This document shows positions 1-7,928 of a stretch of DNA of 64,000 nt, in pieces. The stretch is from positions 124,001 through 188,000 of the forward strand of contig NZ_SBKN01000001.1 of the NCBI RefSeq assembly GCF_004122105.1, given 5' to 3'. The DNA is from Flavobacterium stagni. GTDB lineage: Bacteria; Bacteroidota; Bacteroidia; Flavobacteriales; Flavobacteriaceae. Made by a program: the position numbers and the translations under genes. The notes under the pieces were generated by a model. It saw only the letters and a list, made by a program, of their open reading frames with translations. It searched no databases and had not been told where the DNA came from. The number at the start of each line of letters is the position of its first letter. The first letter of the stretch is position 1.

Positions 1-1358
1 TTAACTTATCCAAAGAAAACCCCATAACTGAAAACATTGATCAGTTTAGCACGGTGAAAAACTTAAGTAACCGTCCGCATTACAAAATCCTGAACCGCAT
101 TATTTTATGGGTTTCCGGAATCACTTTGGTCATTCTCTTTTTGCCTTGGACACAAAATATTTCAGGCTCGGGAGCGGTGACCACTTTGAAACCCGACCAA
201 CGTCCGCAAACGGTGCATAACGCCATTGCGGGTCGTATCGAAAAATGGTACGTGAAAGAAGGGGATTATGTCAAAAAAGGCGACACCATCCTATTTATTT
301 CTGAGATTAAAGAAGATTACTTCGACCCGAATTTGGTGGACAACACCAAAAACCAAGTCGAAGCTAAAAAAATGGCTGTAGAATCGTATAGTGGTAAAGT
401 TTCCACACTTGGCACTCAAATCAGTGCCATTGAAGCGGAACGGAACTTGAAACTGCAACAGGCAAAAAATAAAATTCGCCAAAGCATCCTAAAAGTGCAA
501 AGCGACAGTATGGATTTGGAAGCGGTGAAAACCCAATTGAAAATTGCCAACACCCAGTTCAATCGTTCCCTAACCTTGAACAAAGAAGGCTTGAAACCGC
601 TAACGGATGTCGAGGAAAAACGCTTGAAACTTCAAGAAGTGGAAGCCAAAATCATCACCCAAGAAAACAAATTCATTTCCAGTAAAAATGAATTGATCAA
701 TGCGCAGGTAGAAGTCAACCGTATTGGCGCTGAATATGCAGAAAAAGCTTCCAAAGCGCGCAGCGATCGTTTCACCGCGATGAGCAGCCAATACGATACC
801 GAAGCGCAAGTCAACAAATTGCAAAACCAATACACGAATTACAAAATTCGTAACGGCTTGTATTACATCACGGCGCCCCAAAACGGCTATGTGAACCGCG
901 CTTTGAAATCGGGTTTGGGCGAAACCATCAAAGAAGGGACCGAAATCGTGAGCATCATGCCGGCCAAATACGACATCGCCGTGGAAACGTATGTGAGTCC
1001 GACCGACCTACCCCTGATCCACAAAGGCGAGAAAGTTCGCATCTGGTTTGACGGATGGCCGACTATCGTATTCTCGGGCTGGCCGAATATGTCGTACGGA
1101 ACCTTTGGTGGCAAAATTGTTGCGGTGGAAAATTTCATCAGTCCAAACGGAAAATTTCGCGTACTCATTGCTCCCGACAACGAAGATCATCCGTGGCCGA
1201 AACAAATTAGTATGGGTTCGGGTGCTCAGACTTTGGCGTTATTGGACAATGTACCAGTTTGGTATGAAATCTGGCGAACGCTCAACGGATTCCCACCGAA
1301 TTATTACCAACCCAAAGGTGGCGGGAAAGGCGACGCCAAATCAGAGGCGAAGAAATAA
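1..1358 (+). CDS. HlyD-family periplasmic adaptor, 5' end cut by window edge
   Basis: Membrane fusion protein that would link an inner-membrane ABC exporter to a TolC-type outer-membrane channel. A GTG at 54 could be read as the start, but the frame stays open to base 3 and the extra codons (NLSKENPITENIDQFST) look like a normal family N-terminus, so the true start is probably one or two codons outside the window. Visible parts are one N-terminal membrane segment (ILWVSGITLVILFLPW), a lipoyl/barrel-sandwich half-motif (GRIEKWYVKEGDYVKKGD), a long Glu/Lys/Gln-rich coiled-coil hairpin, then the second lipoyl half and a beta-barrel region. A TolC-like gene follows. An ABC transporter is expected just upstream, outside the window; that is inference. 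Confidence 0.88.
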   Translation, partial: NLSKENPITENIDQFSTVKNLSNRPHYKILNRIILWVSGITLVILFLPWTQNISGSGAVTTLKPDQRPQTVHNAIAGRIEKWYVKEGDYVKKGDTILFISEIKEDYFDPNLVDNTKNQVEAKKMAVESYSGKVSTLGTQISAIEAERNLKLQQAKNKIRQSILKVQSDSMDLEAVKTQLKIANTQFNRSLTLNKEGLKPLTDVEEKRLKLQEVEAKIITQENKFISSKNELINAQVEVNRIGAEYAEKASKARSDRFTAMSSQYDTEAQVNKLQNQYTNYKIRNGLYYITAPQNGYVNRALKSGLGETIKEGTEIVSIMPAKYDIAVETYVSPTDLPLIHKGEKVRIWFDGWPTIVFSGWPNMSYGTFGGKIVAVENFISPNGKFRVLIAPDNEDHPWPKQISMGSGAQTLALLDNVPVWYEIWRTLNGFPPNYYQPKGGGKGDAKSEAKK

Positions 1359-1370
1359 TTTTTGGGAACT

Positions 1371-1468
1371 AATGGCTAGGGCTTCCCGGCCATCCCTATT
1401 CCTGCTTTCCGTTGCAATCTGCTTTCGCTAACGCTACAGCAGGATTTCCACTGCAATCAGGGTTAAAA
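1371..1468 (-). repeat. Flavobacterial intergenic repeat, copy A
   Basis: Read on the minus strand this shows the blocks GATTGCAGTGGAAATCC, GCGTTAGCGAAAGC and CGGAAAGCAGGAATAGG, in the same order as the other copies in this window (2903, 21950, 34577, 59508). It separates the HlyD and TolC genes and has a central inverted repeat around the GCGTTAGC core. No open reading frame of its own is credible. That such elements are common between flavobacterial genes is from memory. Confidence 0.6.
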
Positions 1469-1495
1469 TAAGAGGCTATTGGCCAACAAAAAATT

Positions 1496-2878
1496 ATGAA
1501 AAAATTACTTTTTATACTGCTTTCCTTCCCGCTCTGGAGTCAGGCTCCATCGATGAACACGCTCACTTACGACGAATATTTGGGCTATGTAAAAAAGTTT
1601 CATCCCCGGGTAAAGAGTGCCGATTTGAACATCAGCAGTGCGCAAGCCAACTTGATGATGGCGCGGGGTGCATTTGACCCTAAAATCGAAGTGGACTTTG
1701 ACAACAAACAGTTCAAAGGCAAGGAATATTATTCGCTTTTAAACAGTAGTTTCAAGATTCCAACTTGGTACGGAATCGAAGTTAAAGCCGGATTTGACAA
1801 CAGCGAAGGGATTTATGTGAATCCGGAGAACACTTTGCCAAATCAAGGATTGACATCATTGGGAATCACAGTTCCTTTGGGACAAGGGTTGTGGATTAAC
1901 CAGCGTATGGCCGACTTGCGAAAAGCCAAAATCCAAATCAACTTGAGCAAAGCCGAACGCCAATTGGAAGCTATTAATGTGCTTTATGATGCTTCGGTTG
2001 CTTATTTTAATTGGAAACGTACGTACGATGAAGTGCAGTTGTATAAAAATTATTTGGTCAATGCCGAAACCCGATTTACAGGGATTCGGAGTTTGATCAA
2101 AAACGGAGACAAACCGGCCATAGACAGTGTAGAAGCGGGAATTGTAGTGCGCAACCGAAAACTAAGTTTGACCGATGCTACTTTGAAATTGGCCAAAGCC
2201 AAATTGGAATTGTCCAATTACTTGTGGTTGGAAAACAACATCCCGATGGAATTGCAGGATGGAATGCTTCCTGAGGAAAACCTGGACAAAACCATTCAAG
2301 AAATTTTGCGCACCAATGCGTTGCTTTCGGGGGATATCAGTATTGACAACCATCCCAAAATTACGGCCTTGGAAAGCAAAGTTAATTTATTGGACATCGA
2401 CCGAAAATTGAAGGCCAATATGCTCTTGCCAAAAGCCAATGTGGGGTATTTCTATTTATCGGAGCCCAATTATTGGAATTCGACCGACTTCAACAATTAT
2501 AAAGTCGGGGTGAATTTCTCGTTCCCCTTATTCTTACGCAAAGAACGCGGGAGTTTAAAGTTGGCCAAATTCAAAGTCCAAGATGCGCAATACGATTTAA
2601 GTTTAGAACGGGTGCAATTAAGTAACAAAATCAAAGCACAACAAACTGAGTTGAGTTCGCTCCTCGAGCAACAAAAACTGACGGGTGATTTGGTAACCGA
2701 TTATCAAATCATGTTGCAATCGGAAGAACGTTTGTTCTCGTTGGGTGAGAGTTCGATTTTCTTGTTGAATTCCCGTGAAAACAGTTTGGTTTCTGCCCGA
2801 CTCACGGCGATTGCTTTGATGAATCGGTATTTGATTTCGAATGCCGAGTTGTTTAAAATCATGGCGCAACCCGATTAG
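1496..2878 (+). CDS. TolC-family outer membrane protein
   Basis: Outer-membrane channel partner of the preceding HlyD adaptor. The 460-residue product starts with a short signal peptide (MKKLLFILLSFPLWSQA) and then shows the all-helical, Leu/Lys/Asn-rich pattern of the outer membrane efflux protein family, with two related halves: SADLNISSAQANLMMARG near the start and LDIDRKLKANMLLPKANVGY in the second half. Length matches TolC-like proteins. About 140 bp containing an intergenic repeat separates it from the HlyD gene, so the two may share a transcript or be only loosely coupled. The exported substrate cannot be told from the sequence. Confidence 0.9.
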   Translation: MKKLLFILLSFPLWSQAPSMNTLTYDEYLGYVKKFHPRVKSADLNISSAQANLMMARGAFDPKIEVDFDNKQFKGKEYYSLLNSSFKIPTWYGIEVKAGFDNSEGIYVNPENTLPNQGLTSLGITVPLGQGLWINQRMADLRKAKIQINLSKAERQLEAINVLYDASVAYFNWKRTYDEVQLYKNYLVNAETRFTGIRSLIKNGDKPAIDSVEAGIVVRNRKLSLTDATLKLAKAKLELSNYLWLENNIPMELQDGMLPEENLDKTIQEILRTNALLSGDISIDNHPKITALESKVNLLDIDRKLKANMLLPKANVGYFYLSEPNYWNSTDFNNYKVGVNFSFPLFLRKERGSLKLAKFKVQDAQYDLSLERVQLSNKIKAQQTELSSLLEQQKLTGDLVTDYQIMLQSEERLFSLGESSIFLLNSRENSLVSARLTAIALMNRYLISNAELFKIMAQPD

Positions 2879-2902
2879 TGATTTGAAAATCGTTCGTGTC
2901 AT

Positions 2903-2990
2903 TTAGCCCCGAAAGAGCCGGTATCCACGTAACGCAGTGGAGAGACCTACCTGCCGGCAGGCAGGTAAAGGCGAAAGCGGGAAGACATGT
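2903..2990 (+). repeat. Flavobacterial intergenic repeat, copy B, with nested hairpin
   Basis: Contains AGCCCCGAAAG, CGTAACGCAGTGGAG and GCGAAAGCGGGAAGACA, closely matching copy D at 21950. An extra segment absent from D holds an 8-bp inverted repeat, TACCTGCC/GGCAGGTA, at 2948-2967. It sits between the convergent ends of the TolC gene and the acyl-CoA hydrolase gene. Confidence 0.65.
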
Positions 2991-3014
2991 GAAAAAAAAC
3001 CCTACTTCTGCTCC

Positions 3015-3043
3015 AAAAAAAACTCCCCGAAGGGAGTCTTTTT
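3015..3043 (-). terminator. Intrinsic terminator of the acyl-CoA hydrolase gene
   Basis: On the minus strand the stem ACTCCC/GGGAGT with a TTCG tetraloop is followed directly by a run of T residues. It begins at the stop codon of the gene ending at 3042. Confidence 0.8.
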
Positions 3044-4316
3044 ACATTTGATGGAGCAATTCGTAATACTCCTTATCAATGCGCTCCCTATGGGAAGGAT
3101 GCGCGATTTTAACTAACTCATCAGCACGTTGTTTCAAGGTTTTGCCATACAAATCGGCGATACCGTACTCGGTGATCACGTAATGAATGTGGGCGCGAGT
3201 GGTTACCACTCCGGCACCTTGTTTTAGAAAAGGAACGATGCGACTCTCCCCTTTTTTGGTAATGGATGGCAAAGCGATAATGGCTTTTCCGCCCGGACTC
3301 AAAGACGCGCCACGGATGAAATCCATTTGACCGCCTACTCCGGAATACATACGTGGCCCAATGGAATCGGCACACACTTGACCGGTTAAATCGACTTCAA
3401 TAGCCGAGTTAATCGCCACCATATTCGGATTTTTACGAATACGTGCGGTATCGTTCACCATCGACGATTCTTTCATTTCGATAAACGGGTTGTCGTTGAC
3501 AAATTCGTATAAGCGTTTGGAACCGATTAAAAAAGTAGCCAACACGCGCCCGCGTAACGTTCCTTTGTAATTGCAATTGATCACATCTTTTTCAATCAAA
3601 TCGATCACGCCATCGGAGAACATTTCGGTGTGTAAACCCAAGTCTTTATGATTGGTCAATTGGCGAAGGGCTGCGTTGGGAATGGAGCCAATACCCATTT
3701 GCAGGGTGCTTCGGTCTTCGATAAGTGAGGCGATGTATTCCCCGATTTTATTTTCCTCGGGCGTACAAGGTTCGACATCATGCGCATAAATTTCAGTATC
3801 GACTTCGACCAAATAATCGATTTCAGACACGTGTAAAATACCGTCACCAAAGGTTCGGGGCATATTGGGATTCACTTGCGCTACCACGATTTTGGCGTTT
3901 TCAATGGCTGCTACGGTCGCTTCAATGGAAACGCCGAGTGAGCAATAGCCGTGGCGATCGGGTGGGGAAACATGGATAAAAGCCACATCGATGGGCAATA
4001 CATTTTTGCGAAACAAATGCGGCAATTCACTCAAGAAAACGGGCGTATAGGAACCGTTTCCTGCTTTGAGGGTGTGGCGCACATTGGATCCAATAAAAAA
4101 GGAATTCACATGAAAGCTATCCGCGAGTTCGGGATTGGCATACCGTGCTTCGCCTTCGATATGCAAGTGGCATATTTCAACGTTGCGCAATTCTTCGGCA
4201 CGCTCGGTGAGGGCGTTGGCCAAAACAGTGGGTGCAGCGGCGGCGGCCTGTAAATAGACCCGATCGCCGGATTTCACGACTTGTACAGCTTCTGCTGCAG
4301 TTACATATTTGCTCAT
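3042..4316 (-). CDS. Acetyl-CoA hydrolase/CoA-transferase family protein
   Basis: Cat1/4-hydroxybutyrate CoA-transferase-like enzyme of 424 residues that moves or hydrolyses CoA from small acyl-CoAs, expected in the cytoplasm. Family features are the N-terminal half ending in the segment HTEMFSDGVIDL, whose Glu is the likely thioester-forming residue, and a C-terminal half with GVGGQMDFIRGA and EYGIADLYGKT. I chose the ATG at 4316 (MSKYVTAAEAV) over a TTG at 4334, because a promoter-like TAACTTTG lies immediately upstream and covers the TTG. The gene is alone, convergent with the TolC gene and divergent from map. Exact substrate (acetate, succinate, butyrate) is not readable. Confidence 0.88.
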   Translation of the reverse strand: MSKYVTAAEAVQVVKSGDRVYLQAAAAAPTVLANALTERAEELRNVEICHLHIEGEARYANPELADSFHVNSFFIGSNVRHTLKAGNGSYTPVFLSELPHLFRKNVLPIDVAFIHVSPPDRHGYCSLGVSIEATVAAIENAKIVVAQVNPNMPRTFGDGILHVSEIDYLVEVDTEIYAHDVEPCTPEENKIGEYIASLIEDRSTLQMGIGSIPNAALRQLTNHKDLGLHTEMFSDGVIDLIEKDVINCNYKGTLRGRVLATFLIGSKRLYEFVNDNPFIEMKESSMVNDTARIRKNPNMVAINSAIEVDLTGQVCADSIGPRMYSGVGGQMDFIRGASLSPGGKAIIALPSITKKGESRIVPFLKQGAGVVTTRAHIHYVITEYGIADLYGKTLKQRADELVKIAHPSHRERIDKEYYELLHQM

Positions 4317-4328
4317 ACCTGTAATTTT

Positions 4329-4338
4329 GGACAAAGTT
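4329..4338 (-). promoter_or_regulatory. Putative -7 element of the acyl-CoA hydrolase gene
   Basis: TAACTTTG on the minus strand matches the Bacteroidetes -7 consensus TAnnTTTG and lies some 15 bp before the ATG at 4316, giving a very short leader. No clear -33 TTG is visible at the usual spacing. Confidence 0.45.
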
Positions 4339-4430
4339 AGGGTTGGATTTTAGGTAAAAATATGACATTTCTCATGGTTTATCCGTAAAGTAGTGTGGGT
4401 AAAAAAGTCCGTTTTTCGAAAAAAAATACC

Positions 4431-4438
4431 TACTTTTG
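4431..4438 (+). promoter_or_regulatory. Putative -7 element of map
   Basis: TACTTTTG fits TAnnTTTG, 19 bp upstream of the ATG at 4458. It supports that ATG over the in-frame GTG at 4395, which lies upstream of this promoter. Confidence 0.5.
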
Positions 4439-4457
4439 CCCACTCATTTTCAGACTT

Positions 4458-5276
4458 ATGATTATACCTAAAACCCGTGAAGAAATTGAAATCATGCGTG
4501 AGAGTGCGTTGTTGGTTTCCAAAACCTTAGGGGAAATTGCCAAAGTTATTCGTCCTGGTGTTACCACCTTACAATTGGATAAATTGGCGGAAGAATTCAT
4601 TCGTGATCACGGTGCTGAACCCGGTTTTTTGGGGATGTATGGTTTTCCCAATTCGTTGTGTGTAAGTCCGAACGCCCAAGTGGTTCACGGCATTCCCAAC
4701 AACAAACCGTTGGAAGAAGGCGATGTGATTTCGGTGGACTGTGGGGTGTTGAAAAACGGGTATTATGGCGATCATGCGTACAGTTTTGAAATTGGTGAAG
4801 TAGCACCTGAAACTAAGAAGCTCTTACAAGTGACCAAAGAAAGTTTGTATGTGGGTATTCGCGAATTTCGTGCGGGCAACCGTGTAGAAGATGTGGGGAA
4901 TGCCATTCAAAAATACTGTGAAGGACATGGTTACGGGGTAGTGCGCGAATTGGTCGGACATGGTGTAGGAAAGAAAATGCACGAAGAACCTGAAATGCCC
5001 AATTACGGCAAACGCGGTCGCGGAAAATTATTTGTGGAAGGCATGGTGGTGGCGATCGAACCGATGATTAATATGGGAACAAAAAACATCAAGCAGTTGA
5101 AAGACGGTTGGACGATATTAACGGCGGATGGTAAACCCAGTGCGCATTTTGAGCACAATGTGGCGTTAGTGGATGGCAAACCTGAATTGTTATCGACGTT
5201 TCAATACATCTATCAAGCGTTGGGCATTCAAAGTAATGAGGAGGATGAATTCCGTAAAAATCCGTTGGTGCTATGA
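4458..5276 (+). CDS. map: Type I methionine aminopeptidase
   Basis: Removes the initiator methionine from nascent proteins; a cytosolic dinuclear metalloenzyme. The 272-residue product has the full set of metal-ligand segments: the Asp of SVDCGV, the Asp of YYGDHAYSF, the His of VGHGVGKKMHEEP, the Glu of AIEPMI and the Glu of FEHNVALV. A substrate-pocket His is visible in VVHGIPNN. The start MIIPKTREEIEIM is typical of the family; an upstream GTG extension would add Phe/Lys-rich sequence without family resemblance. The stop codon overlaps the start of the methyltransferase gene (ATGA), so the two genes are translationally coupled. Confidence 0.97.
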   Translation: MIIPKTREEIEIMRESALLVSKTLGEIAKVIRPGVTTLQLDKLAEEFIRDHGAEPGFLGMYGFPNSLCVSPNAQVVHGIPNNKPLEEGDVISVDCGVLKNGYYGDHAYSFEIGEVAPETKKLLQVTKESLYVGIREFRAGNRVEDVGNAIQKYCEGHGYGVVRELVGHGVGKKMHEEPEMPNYGKRGRGKLFVEGMVVAIEPMINMGTKNIKQLKDGWTILTADGKPSAHFEHNVALVDGKPELLSTFQYIYQALGIQSNEEDEFRKNPLVL

Positions 5277-6046
5277 TCAAAAAAGTTTTCAAATGGGTTT
5301 TAAATACAATTCCGCGTCCGGTGTTGATTCGTTTGAGTATCGTGGTGCGTCCGTTGTTGGCTTTTTTGTTGAAAGGAAACCGATTCACCGACCCGATTGA
5401 CGGCAAAAGTTTCCGTATGTTTTTACCGTATGGCTACGGGAGTCAGCGCAACAACGTGCTTTCTCCGAGTACGCTTTCGTTGGAAAGACACCGCTTGTTG
5501 TGGATCTTTCTTCAACGGGAAACCGACTTTTTTACTGCGACTGAAAAGAAGAAAGTCTTACATTTTGCACCAGAGCAAGAGTTTTATAAGCGCTTTAAAA
5601 AGCAAACCAATATTGAGTATACCACAACCGATTTATTATCGCCCTTAGCGGATGTGAAAGCGGATATTTGTAACTTACCTTTTGAAGACAATACCTACGA
5701 TATTATTTTCTGTAACCATGTATTGGAACACATTCCGGATGATACCAAAGCGATGCAAGAGTTGTATCGGGTGATGAAACCGGGTGGGATGGGCATTTTT
5801 CAAATTCCTCAAGATTTGAATCGTGCGGTTACGTTTACGGATGATAGCATCACCGACCCGAAAGAACGGGCGAAAATCTTTGGACAATACGATCACGTGC
5901 GTGTGTACGGGCGGGATTACTTTGATAAACTGCGCCAAATTGGGTTTACGGTTGTGGAAGAAGATTACACTTCAAAATTAAATCCAGCCGATGTAGAACG
6001 TTTTTGTTTGGCCAAAGGCGAAATCATTCCGGTTTGTTTTAAATAA
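5273..6046 (+). CDS. Class I SAM-dependent methyltransferase
   Basis: 257-residue methyltransferase of the type-11 (UbiE-like) fold. Residues from about 85 onwards hold the Rossmann elements: KVLHFAPEQEFYKRF in place of the usual glycine-rich motif I, DICNLPFEDNTYDIIFCNHVLEHI as motifs II/III, and LYRVMKPGGMGIFQIP as the post-motif. The classical GxGxG loop is altered (HFAPEQ), seen directly in the sequence. The first 60 residues are basic and hydrophobic (VLIRLSIVVRPLLAFLLKGN) and could contact the membrane. It overlaps map by four bases. The methylated substrate is unknown. Confidence 0.85.
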   Translation: MIKKVFKWVLNTIPRPVLIRLSIVVRPLLAFLLKGNRFTDPIDGKSFRMFLPYGYGSQRNNVLSPSTLSLERHRLLWIFLQRETDFFTATEKKKVLHFAPEQEFYKRFKKQTNIEYTTTDLLSPLADVKADICNLPFEDNTYDIIFCNHVLEHIPDDTKAMQELYRVMKPGGMGIFQIPQDLNRAVTFTDDSITDPKERAKIFGQYDHVRVYGRDYFDKLRQIGFTVVEEDYTSKLNPADVERFCLAKGEIIPVCFK

Positions 6047-6098
6047 TTTGGCTTTTTTTTCGTTGCTTTAGTATCTTTACGAAATAAACAACGATCAC

Positions 6099-7343
6099 AT
6101 GAAGCGATTTTGGGCAGTGCTCGCCGTATTGGCAAGCGTATTCACCTTTGCACAAGAGAAAGAAGTCAATCCACCGTATTATATCAAAACCATCACTTTT
6201 GTTCAAAACGGACAAAACATGGTACCTGTTTTCCAATTGGGGGATGACATTCAATTGCAGTTTGATGACTTACAAGGCTCGGAAAGCAATTACTATTACC
6301 ACATTACCCATTGTGATTACGATTGGAAACAATCCCAATTAAGCATCAATGAATATTTGACAGGGTTTAATGACCAACGTATTATTGACTATACGAATTC
6401 GTTGAACTGTTTACAGATTTATTCGCATTACCGTGTTACTTTTCCCAACAAATTCACCCAATTGAAAGTGAGTGGCAACTACATGATTAGCATTTTAAAT
6501 GAAGATCGAGAAGTTGTTTTTTCGCGAAAGTTTGTCGTTTATGAAAATCTGGTTTCGGTACCGTTGCAAGTCAAACGAGCACGCCAAGTGAATGATACGC
6601 CTTACAAGCACAATATGGATTTTGCCATAAAATCTGGGACGATTAATTTCCAGAGTCCGCTAAAAAACGTCAAAGTAATGGTGCTTCAAAACGGACGTTT
6701 GAACAATGCCCTGACCAACATCAAACCCATGTATACGGTGGGCAATGATTTGATTTACAAATACGATAGCGAAACCCAGTTTTGGGCGGGGAACGAATTT
6801 TTATATTTTGAAAATAAAAACATTCGGGCGGCCACCAATACAATTGCTAAAGTGGACACCAATTCTGGTTTATACGGCTGTTATTTGTACACCAATACCG
6901 CACGTGGGAGTCAGCCCTACACCTATTGGCCTGACAAAAATGGGAATTTCTTCATCAACAATGTGAATTCGACGGTACCTGAAACAGAAGCTGATTATGC
7001 TTGGATTTACATGTCGTTATCCGCTCCCGCTTTTTATGAAAACAAAAATATTTACATTACAGGGATGTTTAATAATTACGCCTTGAATGACGAATATAAG
7101 ATGGATTATAATGAAAAGAAAGGGCTTTATGAAAAAGCGATTATGGTGAAACAAGGCTTTACCAATTATTGTTTTACGGTAGCGGATTCCAATGGAACGA
7201 TTGACAATGCTAATGCGATTGACGGAAATTTCTACCAAACCGAAAACGATTATATGGTATTGGTATATTACCGTGAAAACAACCAACGCTATGATCGCGT
7301 GATTGGTAAAGGCATTGCTTCCTCGGTTGACATCATTAATTAA
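6099..7343 (+). CDS. Type IX secretion system plug protein (DUF5103)
   Basis: The 414-residue exported protein (signal peptide MKRFWAVLAVLASVFTFAQ) matches the family formerly called DUF5103, which structural work on the flavobacterial T9SS identified as the plug that closes the periplasmic side of the SprA translocon. Characteristic pieces are YYIKTITFVQNG near the N-terminus, YYYHITHCDYDWK and NEYLTGFND. The rest is beta-rich with an Ig-like C-terminal region. Its presence agrees with the four T9SS-sorted proteins encoded elsewhere in the window. It is a single gene downstream of the map-methyltransferase pair; a near-match -7 element (TATCTTTA) lies about 27 bp upstream. Confidence 0.85.
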   Translation: MKRFWAVLAVLASVFTFAQEKEVNPPYYIKTITFVQNGQNMVPVFQLGDDIQLQFDDLQGSESNYYYHITHCDYDWKQSQLSINEYLTGFNDQRIIDYTNSLNCLQIYSHYRVTFPNKFTQLKVSGNYMISILNEDREVVFSRKFVVYENLVSVPLQVKRARQVNDTPYKHNMDFAIKSGTINFQSPLKNVKVMVLQNGRLNNALTNIKPMYTVGNDLIYKYDSETQFWAGNEFLYFENKNIRAATNTIAKVDTNSGLYGCYLYTNTARGSQPYTYWPDKNGNFFINNVNSTVPETEADYAWIYMSLSAPAFYENKNIYITGMFNNYALNDEYKMDYNEKKGLYEKAIMVKQGFTNYCFTVADSNGTIDNANAIDGNFYQTENDYMVLVYYRENNQRYDRVIGKGIASSVDIIN

Positions 7344-7411
7344 CACTATCTTTAAACGGTAAAGCGTTGATTATTACCTTTTTTTTGTAACTTTACGTCA
7401 AATAATTGAAC

Positions 7412-7798
7412 ATGGTAACCCAAATCACAAAAGGCATTAAAATTTCGGTGAGCACGGTTTTCGAAGGGACTTACTTCAAAAACTACAAGCTTCACTATGC
7501 TTTTTCGTATGAGATTACCATTGAAAATCACAGCAAAGACTCGGTACAACTCCTTTCCCGCCATTGGGAAATTTACGATTCTCTAAATGATTTAGAAATT
7601 GTCGATGGTGAAGGAGTGATTGGAAAAAAACCGGTATTGAAACCCGGCGAAACCCACACCTACACTTCCGGTTGTCTGCTTACTTCTCCTCATGGCGCCA
7701 TGCACGGTTGGTTTAACATGGTGAATTTTACTACGACACGCAACTTCCGTGTAATTGTTCCTGCTTTTCGCTTGAATGCGCCTTACGCCTTAAATTAA
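7412..7798 (+). CDS. apaG: ApaG domain protein
   Basis: 128-residue single-domain ApaG protein with an Ig-like/FnIII fold. Diagnostic segments are YAFSYEITIENHS, VQLLSRHWEIYDS, VDGEGVIGKKPVLKPGE and SGCLLTSPHGAMHG. The family has been linked to Co2+/Mg2+ resistance and, in bacteria, to nucleoside polyphosphate binding; the role here is not further defined by context. The ATG at 7412 is preferred to a TTG two codons earlier. A promoter-like TAACTTTA lies about 15 bp upstream of the start. Confidence 0.93.
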   Translation: MVTQITKGIKISVSTVFEGTYFKNYKLHYAFSYEITIENHSKDSVQLLSRHWEIYDSLNDLEIVDGEGVIGKKPVLKPGETHTYTSGCLLTSPHGAMHGWFNMVNFTTTRNFRVIVPAFRLNAPYALN

Positions 7799-7823
7799 TC
7801 ATTTCATGAAATTGTAACATGGG

Positions 7824-7857
7824 TTGACAAGTTTTTAGTCAAACCTTTGTATTTTTG
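7824..7857 (+). promoter_or_regulatory. Putative pruA promoter
   Basis: TTG at 7824-7826 and TATTTTTG at 7850-7857 fit the Bacteroidetes -33 TTG and -7 TAnnTTTG pattern. The implied leader of about 65 nt contains the hairpin annotated next. Confidence 0.5.
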
Positions 7858-7863
7858 TTCGTT

Positions 7864-7898
7864 GTTGGCAAATTCGTAAAAAGCCAGCCAACTTTTTT
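7864..7898 (+). promoter_or_regulatory. Terminator-like hairpin in the pruA leader
   Basis: The 6-bp stem GTTGGC/GCCAAC with a 17-nt loop is followed at once by six T residues. It lies between the putative promoter and the pruA start codon, where a terminator would act as an attenuator. The stem is short and the loop long, so it may be fortuitous. Confidence 0.35.
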
Positions 7899-7928
7899 AT
7901 TATTGTTCAATTTCAAAAAATACAACTC

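Noticed and set aside
1048-1431. 127-codon frame overlapping the HlyD gene and repeat A
   Set aside because: Alternate frame of a clear gene; Arg/Trp-rich composition typical of a shadow.
1-2878. Bacteriocin export operon from HlyD and TolC genes
   Set aside because: The ABC transporter is outside the window and no precursor is adjacent; the pair could serve any type I-like exporter. A link to the fulvocin-like gene 16 kb away is unsupported.
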